From CBDFNC01 sp965249895 (GTDB lineage: Bacteria; Pseudomonadota; Gammaproteobacteria; Enterobacterales; CBDFNC01): DNA of 64,000 bases. Location of the stretch: the NCBI GenBank assembly GCA_965249895.1, contig CBDFNC010000005.1, positions 496,001 to 560,000 on the forward strand. Direction: 5' to 3'. The notes below the pieces were generated by a model, which did no database searches, was not told the DNA's origin, and worked only from the letters and a program-made list of their open reading frames with translations. Numbering within the stretch: position 1 is the stretch's first letter; every line of letters begins with the position of its first letter. A program made the position numbers and the translations under genes. Positions 8,210-15,518 of the stretch are shown piece by piece.

Positions 8210-8965
8210 ATGCGTAAGCAGCACCAGGAAATAACCAACACCACAGTACTTGTTACAGGAGGTAGTTCAGGGATAGGCAAAGCACTGGCTCTAGAGCTTG
8301 TTAAGGAGAATAACACCGTCATTATATGCGGCCGAGACAGCGAGAAATTACAACTGGTCCGAGATCAGGACCCACGGATAATTACACGAGTATGTGATAT
8401 CACAGATAATAGTGCCAGAGAGGAACTTATTCAGTGGGTCAGCTCTGAATTCCCGGATTTCTCCGTACTGATAAATAACGCCGGAGGCCAACAGCAAGTG
8501 GACTTAAGCAAAGATAGCAACAAGATGGATATCGCCAAACAAGAGCTGGAGCTAAACTTTCTTTCTCATGTCTCGCTGTGTGAATTGATTTTACCTCATT
8601 TCAGGCTACAAGAACATGCCAAGATAATTAATCTCACCACTGGCCTTATCTACCTTCCTAAAGCGAGTATTTCCTTTTATTGTGCGGCCAAAGCTGCATT
8701 GCATTCTTACACTCAGTCCTTAAGGGTTAGGCTTACACAAACCAATATAAGGGTGATTGAGATAATGCCACCGCTGGTTGATACTCCATTTCATCAGGGT
8801 TCACTGCCAAACACTATTCCATCGCTAAAAGCATCCGATGTTGTTAAGTCGATTACCAAAGGGCTTAACTGGAGTCAGGAGGAAGTGTTGATTGGAAAAT
8901 CAAAAATGGCAAAATTTCTTTCTAATTTTGCGCCTAACCAGGGATTAAAGCTCATCAATCGATAG
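8210..8965 (+). CDS. Short-chain dehydrogenase/reductase (classical SDR, DltE-like)
   Basis: 251 residues with a Rossmann fold. The nucleotide-binding motif TGGSSGIGKA is at about residues 17-26, NNAG follows the fourth strand, and the catalytic YCAAK (YxxxK) lies in FYCAAKAALHSYTQSL. The pattern after it (RVIEIMPPLVDTPF) is typical of classical SDRs that reduce or oxidise hydroxyl/keto groups with NAD(P)H. The overall look is closest to the DltE/YbbO-like oxidoreductases; the substrate is unknown. ATG 8210 follows agggtaagtt. It sits alone downstream of the Crp/Fnr-like regulator, which could control it, though nothing in the sequence proves this. Confidence 0.85.
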   Translation: MRKQHQEITNTTVLVTGGSSGIGKALALELVKENNTVIICGRDSEKLQLVRDQDPRIITRVCDITDNSAREELIQWVSSEFPDFSVLINNAGGQQQVDLSKDSNKMDIAKQELELNFLSHVSLCELILPHFRLQEHAKIINLTTGLIYLPKASISFYCAAKAALHSYTQSLRVRLTQTNIRVIEIMPPLVDTPFHQGSLPNTIPSLKASDVVKSITKGLNWSQEEVLIGKSKMAKFLSNFAPNQGLKLINR

Positions 8966-9063
8966 TTAATCCACTACAGAAAGTCACGTATTCCCGGTAA
9001 AGGCGGAGAGGCGAAATCATTGATTCACTCTCCGTCATCAACAATCTAATTGAGTTATTTAGC

Positions 9064-9250
9064 AACCCATCAAATAACGGGTTTGTGCGCCCTTTGTAGA
9101 TACCAGATGCCTCTCTATAAGTGAAAAGGGCGAAGCCTGTGCCCACAAGGTTCGCCGAACGTGCATCCATCCGCTTTACATCTCATCCCTGAGATGGGCT
9201 CGGCTCCTACCAAGCCCGATAGATCTGTTACCCAAGTTTGACCAATCCCG
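9064..9250. repeat. ~190-bp dispersed repeat, copy 1
   Basis: Direct repeat of 11180-11378, in the same orientation. Shared blocks include acccatcaaataac, gcgccctttgtag, atgcctctctataagtga, caaggttcgccgaacgtgc, cacatctcatccctgagatg and gttacccaagtttgaccaa. The pair flanks the 9630 gene. A shorter relic is inside MITE copy A (about 3239-3296). The rest of 8966-9629 has no gene; the final 370 bp is AT-rich leader sequence of the 9630 gene. Confidence 0.75.
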
Positions 9251-9629
9251 TTATTTAGTGAGCCTCGTCCAGCTACACCAACCAAGGAATATTGAGCATT
9301 ACAGGTATTAACATCAAATTACACACAGCTACCAAAAAAACATGATATTTATTATTCACCCCATCTACAAATAAGGGGAGAAAAACAGACCCGCTCTAAA
9401 AATAAGTCATACTTAAGTCAAAATAGGGAATTAAGTACTGATCTTTTTTCCCACACACCAATATGCCGACAGACTTACTTAAACAAGAAACTTTCTAGCA
9501 CTCACTCTCCTAAAGTTCATACTTTTTACTCACTTCCAAGCCGGGAATATTACGCTAGCCTAAAGGATGAGTATCCACTATTGATACACCAATATTGAAA
9601 TCATAAGCAAATTATAAGGAGGCAATTTT

Positions 9630-11021
9630 ATGACTTTTCTTAAATCACCTTTAAAGGCTGTATTTCTTATTTTTACCTTGTTTACATCAACGGTAATAGC
9701 TAAAGATGAAAGCATTGTATTAATGGGAGATATTAGTTTTGTCCCTTATGAATTTGTAGATAACGGGCAACTCGCTGGCATGAACATAGAATTACTGAGA
9801 GAAATTGAAAAAACCATTGGCAGACCGATCAAAATTGAGCTACAGCAATGGGAAGAGTCGCAGCAACGTATTAATAGTGGTGAAGGAAGCGGACTTACCA
9901 TGCTTACGCGAAATGAACAAAGAGAAAAATTATATGATTTTTCTCTCGAAACATTTTCCATGCGATTTTCTCTATTTGTGCCAGTGAAAAATGCAAATAC
10001 TGTTTCAATAGATAACTTGGCAGGTAAGAAAATCGCGGTTAAACGTGGAGGTTTTCCTGAGTCTGTATTAGAGAAGCGTTACACATCAGTGACTCCGGTA
10101 TTCGTGGAAAATGTGTCCCAAGGATTTAAATTAATGCTAAACGGGCAAGTTGACGGCGTATTTGAACACGAATGGGTCGGCTACCATACACTACAAAGCG
10201 AAGATATTACAGGGATTCAAGCTCTTAGTCGACCTCTAGCAACCCGTCCCGCATATATTGCTTTACGCAAAGGGAACCCAGCACTGTTGGTGGAGATAAA
10301 TACAGCCATAGAGCAAATAAAATCTGATGGCCGATACGAATCAATCTTAAATAATTGGTCAGGTGAACAAATAATTTTAGTTAAAAGTGGTCAGGCTAAA
10401 ACCTACACAATTATATTGTCGATTATAGTATCCAGCTTACTTACATTTGCGTTAATTGGGCTTATTTCCAGGAAACGTGCTAGAACTAAAATAAAAATAC
10501 TTGAGTCTCTTGCTACCACCGATGAGCATACATTACTGGCAACCAGACAGAGCTTCGATCAGCAAACCCAAAAAGAATGGCGACGTATGCTTCGCGAAAA
10601 AAAGCCGTTATCAATGGTTTTATTTGAAATAGATGATTCATCAAGTACTAAGTTTAATATAAAGAAAATCGCCAACACGCTCAGCTCAAAGCTATTTCGC
10701 CCCGGGGACTTGGCGGCAAGCTATGATAATGGCATCTTTTCGGTTTTACTTCCTAATACTGATGGTAAAGGCTCCCAGCATGTCGCTGAACTGATGCGTA
10801 AGTCAATCTTGGACTTGAAACTCACTAAGCGAAAAGGGAACGCTTCCGATTACGTCACCGTAAATGTCGGCGTATCCAATATAATGCCAAACAAGAACAC
10901 CGATCTGGACAAACTTTCAGATTCAGCCATGAAGGCGCTTAAAATAGACAAGGCCAAAACAAAAGCAGAAAAAATTATCGGGTTTGGGGGTACTAAAAAC
11001 ACGGATCCGCATATTGCTTAA
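9630..11021 (+). CDS. Membrane sensor: periplasmic SBP_bac_3 domain joined to a degenerate GGDEF domain (second paralogue)
   Basis: 463 residues, colinear with the 5514 protein. Signal peptide 1-24, type-3 solute-binding domain about 27-248, membrane helix about 258-280, degenerate GGDEF about 293-440. The signature is DNGIF (366-370) instead of GG[DE]EF and the NDxxGHxxGD segment is absent, as in its paralogue, while RPGD (357-360) keeps inhibitory-site spacing. The shared deletion indicates that catalytic loss preceded the duplication. The strong ribosome site ataaggaggcaa precedes ATG 9630, and a terminator follows at 11038. The gene is bracketed by ~190-bp direct repeats, so it may have moved or duplicated as a unit. 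The ligand is unknown; the domain family usually binds amino acids. Confidence 0.8.
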   Translation: MTFLKSPLKAVFLIFTLFTSTVIAKDESIVLMGDISFVPYEFVDNGQLAGMNIELLREIEKTIGRPIKIELQQWEESQQRINSGEGSGLTMLTRNEQREKLYDFSLETFSMRFSLFVPVKNANTVSIDNLAGKKIAVKRGGFPESVLEKRYTSVTPVFVENVSQGFKLMLNGQVDGVFEHEWVGYHTLQSEDITGIQALSRPLATRPAYIALRKGNPALLVEINTAIEQIKSDGRYESILNNWSGEQIILVKSGQAKTYTIILSIIVSSLLTFALIGLISRKRARTKIKILESLATTDEHTLLATRQSFDQQTQKEWRRMLREKKPLSMVLFEIDDSSSTKFNIKKIANTLSSKLFRPGDLAASYDNGIFSVLLPNTDGKGSQHVAELMRKSILDLKLTKRKGNASDYVTVNVGVSNIMPNKNTDLDKLSDSAMKALKIDKAKTKAEKIIGFGGTKNTDPHIA

Positions 11022-11037
11022 ATGTAAAAATGGCTCT

Positions 11038-11066
11038 AGCCCCATGTGATTTTCGGGGCTTTTCTG
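11038..11066 (+). terminator. Rho-independent terminator after the second SBP-GGDEF gene
   Basis: Stem agcccc (11038-11043) / ggggct (11055-11060) with an 11-base loop, followed by ttttct. It lies 17 bases after the stop codon at 11021. Confidence 0.75.
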
Positions 11067-11179
11067 TCCTTGTTATGAATTAACCAGCCAACCACACGAG
11101 ATTTGAACGTCGACTTTGATAACGCTCGCTATTCTCAACCTGATCTGACGTTATTAATGCGAAGAAGGTGAACGTACGG

Positions 11180-11378
11180 AACCCATCAAATAACCTGTCT
11201 AAGGGTAACAATTGTTGCGCCCTTTGTAGGAGCAAATGCCTCTCTATAAGTGAAGAGGGCGAAGCGTAAGCCAGCAAGGTTCGCCGAACGTGCGTCCATA
11301 CGCTTCACATCTCATCCCTGAGATGGGTTATCTCCTACCAAGCCAGATAGATCTGTTACCCAAGTTTGACCAACCCCG
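11180..11378. repeat. ~190-bp dispersed repeat, copy 2
   Basis: Imperfect direct copy of 9064-9250 with a small insertion near the start (taagggtaacaattg). Ends gttacccaagtttgaccaa. No gene lies between 11022 and 11689 other than this repeat and the left part of MITE copy D. Confidence 0.75.
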
Positions 11379-11689
11379 AATGTACCTTCAAAGAACCCCA
11401 CTTTTCCCCTCTATATACCTGAAGCAATATACTTAGGCCAATTAACGCAGCAACTATCGATAGCTTAAATCCAAGCTACCTAGTGCCCATCCTGAAACGT
11501 CGATTCTGTCATTCCCGCGCACGGGGTGGTCCGACATCTGGATGGTCCGACACTCGGTCCAGCGGCCTGACAGCTAGCTCGGTGCCCACCATAGGCCTCT
11601 GGATTGCCAGGCAATCGATGTATGGACTCCTCCCCCTCCCGCGAACTACGGTTATTAGTGAGCAACCAATACGAAAAAGGAGTCCACAC

Positions 11690-12733
11690 ATGTATAACCA
11701 TACTGTCATTGGTATCGATTTGGCAAAAAACTCTTTTCATGTTTGTGTCGTTGATAAACACGGAAAGGTAGTCACTGACCGCGCTTTTACCAAGTCAAAA
11801 TTAGAGGTCTGGTTGGCACAGCAACTTCCCGCTCTCGTCGCAATGGAAGCCTGTGGCTCTGCACATTACTGGGCCAGAAAAATGCTCGCCATGGGGCATA
11901 CACCTATGTTGTTAACGCCCAAGGCCGTTAGCCCTTACAGGCAAGGGCAAAAAACTGACAAAAACGATGCACTTGCTATCGCTATTACCGCCTGTCAGCC
12001 ACGCATCAAGACGGTGAGCGTAAAATCAGTAGAGCAACAGGGACTTCAGGCCATTGAGCGGATGAGGGAGCACTGGCTGGACCACATTACAGCAACATCT
12101 AATCTCATCCGGGGCTTACTGTATGAATTTGGTATTTCCTTTCCAAAGGGGTTTGCCGCTCTAAAACGGGCGATACCCGAGCTGCTTGAGGATGCAGAGA
12201 ATGGCTTACCCGGTGCTTTTCATCTTCAACTGGCTGAGCTTTATCGTGCATTTGTTCGCCATCAAAACGAGCTATCTAAAGTTAACAAATCGTTGGATGC
12301 ACTGATCCGACAGCAATCGGATTGCCAGCGCTTACTGGAGCTGGAAGGGGTTGGCCCGGTGAATGCATTGGGGATATTTCTTGCGCTGGGAGATAAGGGG
12401 GAGAGCTTTAAAAATGGCCGAGAAGCGTCAGCATGTATCGGAGTGACCCCGAAGCAGTACAGTACGGGGGGAGTCGTCACACTTGGACATATAGGGAAGA
12501 GGTCCGGGAACAAACGGCTGCGTTCAACGTTAATTCAAGGCGCATTATCTGTGGTGGTATCGGTGGATAAACGAGCATCGAGCAACACAAAAGAAGCCTG
12601 GCTCAAGTCTCTTATTGAGCGACGTGGAAAACTCAGAGCGGCGGTCGCATTGGCCAATAAAACCATCAGAACGGCTTGGGCGATGTTACATTACAACACG
12701 GCATATCAAACCCCCAAGGCACTAACAGCATAA
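11690..12733 (+). CDS. IS110 family (IS1111 group) DEDD transposase
   Basis: 347 residues. The N-terminal RuvC-like DEDD domain starts GIDLAKNSFHVCVVD, with later acidic positions in VAMEACGSAHYW and KTDKNDALAIA. The C-terminal Transposase_20 domain has the helix-hairpin-helix-like LLELEGVGPVNALGI, then ACIGVTPKQYSTGG and GHIGKRSGNKRLRSTL, which carries the conserved serine region. Members recombine DNA without a free-end intermediate and are guided by an element-encoded RNA. ATG 11690 follows aaaaaggagtc; the frame upstream to 11483 lies in repeat sequence. The gene looks intact. Confidence 0.9.
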   Translation: MYNHTVIGIDLAKNSFHVCVVDKHGKVVTDRAFTKSKLEVWLAQQLPALVAMEACGSAHYWARKMLAMGHTPMLLTPKAVSPYRQGQKTDKNDALAIAITACQPRIKTVSVKSVEQQGLQAIERMREHWLDHITATSNLIRGLLYEFGISFPKGFAALKRAIPELLEDAENGLPGAFHLQLAELYRAFVRHQNELSKVNKSLDALIRQQSDCQRLLELEGVGPVNALGIFLALGDKGESFKNGREASACIGVTPKQYSTGGVVTLGHIGKRSGNKRLRSTLIQGALSVVVSVDKRASSNTKEAWLKSLIERRGKLRAAVALANKTIRTAWAMLHYNTAYQTPKALTA

Positions 12734-12948
12734 CAACAAAAGAAAACGAGTTTAACTGCAACACAAAGAACGAATAAACAGGTGAGACCGACCTTCAAGA
12801 GCCTGATCATTGTCAAGGTAGTAAATACCGAGCAAGCGTAGAGGCATGAAGGTGCGAATACATCCGGGGCCAGGGGCCGCACCCCAAAAAGAGTCCGAAT
12901 ATACGCACGCATCTAAACTGTTTATTCCAAAATTGCTGTTGCAATCTT
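12734..12948 (+). ncRNA. Candidate guide (bridge/seek) RNA region of the IS1111-type element
   Basis: A 215-bp non-coding tail between the transposase stop and the right subterminal repeat, with potential stems (for example ccggggccagggg facing ccgcaccccaaa, about 12869-12896). In IS1111-group elements the guide RNA that pairs with donor and target is encoded at the 3' side of the transposase gene; this is the only space for it here. Exact RNA ends and guide loops were not determined. Confidence 0.4.
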
Positions 12949-13081
12949 GGAGGAGTCCATATACTGACAATGACAGGGGGCGCTGTGATAGTGGTAACTA
13001 ACTCAAATCCAAGCTACAGCGATAAGTCTTGTGCGCTAAAAATACGACTTAAGAATAAACACACGAGTTTCAGGACGGGCA

Positions 13082-14692
13082 CTAGCTACTGAAGTGAAGG
13101 GTAAACGATGCCCCTTTGCCAAATATACCTTCCGCCAACAATTTTCCGCCATGGCGCTCGGCTATACGACGGCAAATGGCTAATCCCATTCCAGTGCCTT
13201 CATATTCTTTCCCATGTAAGCGCTCAAAAACCTGAAAAATTCGTTCGTTGAACTCAGGTTTAAAACCTATTCCATTGTCTGAAACCATTAACTTATATTC
13301 AATGCCACAACCTGAGTCAGGCTCCTCTTCTAGGGTTATGCTCACCACTAAAGGTCGGTCTGGATGCCTGAATTTCACGGCATTTCGAATTAAATTGGTA
13401 AAAAGTTGTTTCATCTGAGACCGGTTGGCTTGTATGGTGGGTAATTCATCAACCTTTATTTGAGTATCGGTTTCATTAAGGAGCAGGTCCAAATCAATTA
13501 ATGTTTCTTTCAGAATAATATTAAGGTCAATTAACTCCAACGGGTGCTCTTTACTGGTCACTCTGGAAAAAACCAACAGTTCGGAGACGAGTTGACTCAT
13601 ACTTTCGCCGCTATTTTTTATTCTTTCGAGATAATCAAGAGCCTTTGGCTCCATCTCGTTACCGTATTTGGTTTGTAACATCGCAGAAAAAATTTGTATC
13701 TTGCGCAAAGGCTCTTGCAAATCATGAGCAGCTACTCCGGCAAACTCTTCCAAATAAGCATTACTACGTTGCAAGTCCCTGTTGATTCGCTCTAATCTTA
13801 ACGCATAACGTTTGGACTTTTCCCTGGAACGAAATAAAAATATTTGCGATACGAAAGCAATGACCGCGATAAGCCCAGCAATTGCAAAACTGCTATATCG
13901 GCTGATGTCGTCTCTGGCAAAAAACATAATTTTTTGACCTGACCATTTATCCGCAATATGACCCATGGATCCATTTTCTTTTAGCTGGCTAATGGCGTCA
14001 TCTATTTTCTCCAGTAAGGCTAGATTTCCCTTACGCAAAGCCAAATGCGCCGTATTGGTCGCCAGCGGAGGTTGAATAGGCTGGATCCCCTTTAAGTCCA
14101 TTTTGTACAGTGCATAATTACCCACCCACTCTTCTTCCATCACTACATCAACTTCCCCTAATGAAAGTCGATTAAACCCTTCTTGAACGTTATCGACCAA
14201 CACCAGAGTGGCTTCCGGATAGCGCGTTTCCATAATGTTCCGTGGCGCGCCACCGCGTTTCACTGCTACTTTGATTTTAGTAAGGCTGTTTTTATCGATT
14301 ACCCCAACGTTTCTGGCATTAACAAACATACTGAATTTCATCGTAAATGTAGGCTGGGTAAAATCGTATAATTTCTTTCTTTTGCCATTCATCGTCAGCA
14401 TGGTGAGTCCCACTCCCTGCCCAACTCCTACTTTTTGTTGCGACTTTCGCCATTGTCCTAACTCAACATGAATTGGGACATCCATTTCGGCTTCCAGGGC
14501 TTCAAGAAACTCAATATTAGCCCCCACCGGCTTGCCATTCTCAAGATATTCAAAAGGTGCAAAGCCAGCATCGCCAAACAGTCTTATTTCCTGATACTGC
14601 TCACCATGGGCTGACGTCGAGGAAAGAGAAACTAGTAAAATTGAACACAAAATCAAATAAGCACTAAAAAACTGATTATTTAAATAGATCAT
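13082..14692 (-). CDS. Sensor histidine kinase with periplasmic SBP_bac_3 input domain
   Basis: 536 residues. Signal peptide 1-30; type-3 solute-binding domain about 35-258, clearly the same sensor as in the 5514 and 9630 proteins (FGDAGFAPFEYLENG, TMLTMNGKRKKLYDFT, KVAVKRGGAP, ALRKGN); membrane helix about 266-288; HisKA dimerisation helix with phospho-acceptor His323 in AAHDLQEPLRK; HATPase with N box LIRNAVKF, G1 DNGIG (472-476) and G2 GTGMGLAIC. The AAHDLQEPLRK class is typical of phytochrome-like kinases that signal to Rcp1-type single-domain regulators, and such a regulator starts 309 bp away on the opposite strand. The stop codon is formed at the CTAG junction with MITE copy D, so the C-terminus may have been altered by that insertion. 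Confidence 0.9.
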   Translation of the reverse strand: MIYLNNQFFSAYLILCSILLVSLSSTSAHGEQYQEIRLFGDAGFAPFEYLENGKPVGANIEFLEALEAEMDVPIHVELGQWRKSQQKVGVGQGVGLTMLTMNGKRKKLYDFTQPTFTMKFSMFVNARNVGVIDKNSLTKIKVAVKRGGAPRNIMETRYPEATLVLVDNVQEGFNRLSLGEVDVVMEEEWVGNYALYKMDLKGIQPIQPPLATNTAHLALRKGNLALLEKIDDAISQLKENGSMGHIADKWSGQKIMFFARDDISRYSSFAIAGLIAVIAFVSQIFLFRSREKSKRYALRLERINRDLQRSNAYLEEFAGVAAHDLQEPLRKIQIFSAMLQTKYGNEMEPKALDYLERIKNSGESMSQLVSELLVFSRVTSKEHPLELIDLNIILKETLIDLDLLLNETDTQIKVDELPTIQANRSQMKQLFTNLIRNAVKFRHPDRPLVVSITLEEEPDSGCGIEYKLMVSDNGIGFKPEFNERIFQVFERLHGKEYEGTGMGLAICRRIAERHGGKLLAEGIFGKGASFTLHFSS

Positions 14693-15000
14693 CTCACCAC
14701 TCCACTTAAGGTAGGTTTTTCAATGCTGGAACCAATATCAATAAAACATACTTTACATTGATAATTTTATCACTTACAGTTGATTTCATCCCATCTAAAT
14801 CTCCTCAATTGGAGGTAAATAGCGACATTTTGAACGTGCTTACTCAGAGATAGATAAGGGTGTTATAGATTTACACTTAGTTACATAACCATCAAAAGCA
14901 TCAACTTTTGTGCAAACACAAGTGAATAAACGCCAATCTTTCTCGGTAGATGATCGACAAGTAATTGATAAAATACTATGAAAATACCGGATGGTAAGTT
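14693..15000. other. Divergent promoter region, histidine kinase / response regulator
   Basis: 308 bp, AT-rich, without a gene. It must hold the promoters for the minus-strand kinase and the plus-strand regulator. The candidate Shine-Dalgarno for the regulator is ggatggtaag just before ATG 15001; that of the kinase is weak. No known operator was recognised. Confidence 0.4.
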
Positions 15001-15480
15001 ATGAGAATCGATAAAAATGACCAGCTTCGTATACACATGTGTGATGACGATCCTGATGACAGGCTGCTGATTGAAGAAGCGCTTATTGAAGCCAGACTGT
15101 CAAATGAAATTGATTTCACAAAAAACGGGAAAGACCTTTTAGATTGCCTAAACCATACTGGTGACTATGCCGACATACCTACAGCCCCCTTGCCTAACCT
15201 AATTTTACTCGATTTAAACATGCCTCAAATGGATGGCCGTGAAGTGCTTAAAAAGGTAAAAAGTAACCCGAGGTTGAATTCCATACCTATTATTGTTCTC
15301 ACTACTTCTACCGATATACAAGATATTTCCAAAGCCTATGCGTTAGGCGCCAGTTCTTTTATCGTAAAACCGAACACATTTGAAACCCTGGTTGAAGTCA
15401 TTAAGGCGGTCACTTGCTACTGGTTCAAAGTCGTCACGTTACCGATACCTCCTGTTCCGAGCAAGGTTGCCTCTATTTGA
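15001..15480 (+). CDS. Single-domain response regulator, Rcp1-like
   Basis: 159 residues, a receiver domain with a short tail. Acidic pocket CDDDPDD (14-20), phospho-acceptor Asp71 in ILLDLNMPQMDG, switch threonine in IVLTTST, and Lys in IVKPN are all present. The wide spacing before the phospho-acceptor (insert GDYADIPTAPLPN) is characteristic of Rcp1-type regulators that partner AAHDLQEPLRK kinases. No output domain is present, so it probably acts through protein contact, perhaps on the REC-GGDEF-EAL protein encoded 38 bp downstream. Together with the divergent kinase it forms a likely two-component pair. Confidence 0.9.
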   Translation: MRIDKNDQLRIHMCDDDPDDRLLIEEALIEARLSNEIDFTKNGKDLLDCLNHTGDYADIPTAPLPNLILLDLNMPQMDGREVLKKVKSNPRLNSIPIIVLTTSTDIQDISKAYALGASSFIVKPNTFETLVEVIKAVTCYWFKVVTLPIPPVPSKVASI

Positions 15481-15518
15481 TTACTGGTTAAAACAATGCC
15501 GATATACAAGGCTTAACC

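Larger units (their letters stand above)
11621..12961 (+). mobile_element. IS110 family, IS1111-group insertion sequence
   Basis: Perfect 13-bp subterminal inverted repeats, tatggactcctcc (11621-11633) and ggaggagtccata (12949-12961), enclose one transposase gene and a 215-bp non-coding 3' region. Subterminal inverted repeats separate the IS1111 group from classical IS110 elements. True ends probably lie a few bases outside. The flanks join (ggattgccaggcaa ... gacaatgacag) into a normal copy of the dispersed palindrome such as that at 23047-23076, so the element has targeted this repeat. No target duplication is expected or seen. Confidence 0.75.
11480..13085. mobile_element. MITE-like element, copy D, split by an IS1111-type element
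   Basis: Left terminus ctagtgcccatcctgaaac (from 11480) and right terminus gtttcaggacgggcactag (to 13085) are inverted copies with one mismatch, both ending in CTAG. The outer parts (11480-11620 and 12962-13085) are repeat sequence; the middle is an insertion sequence. The right CTAG overlaps the stop codon of the histidine kinase gene (tag, 13082-13084 on the minus strand). Confidence 0.65.
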
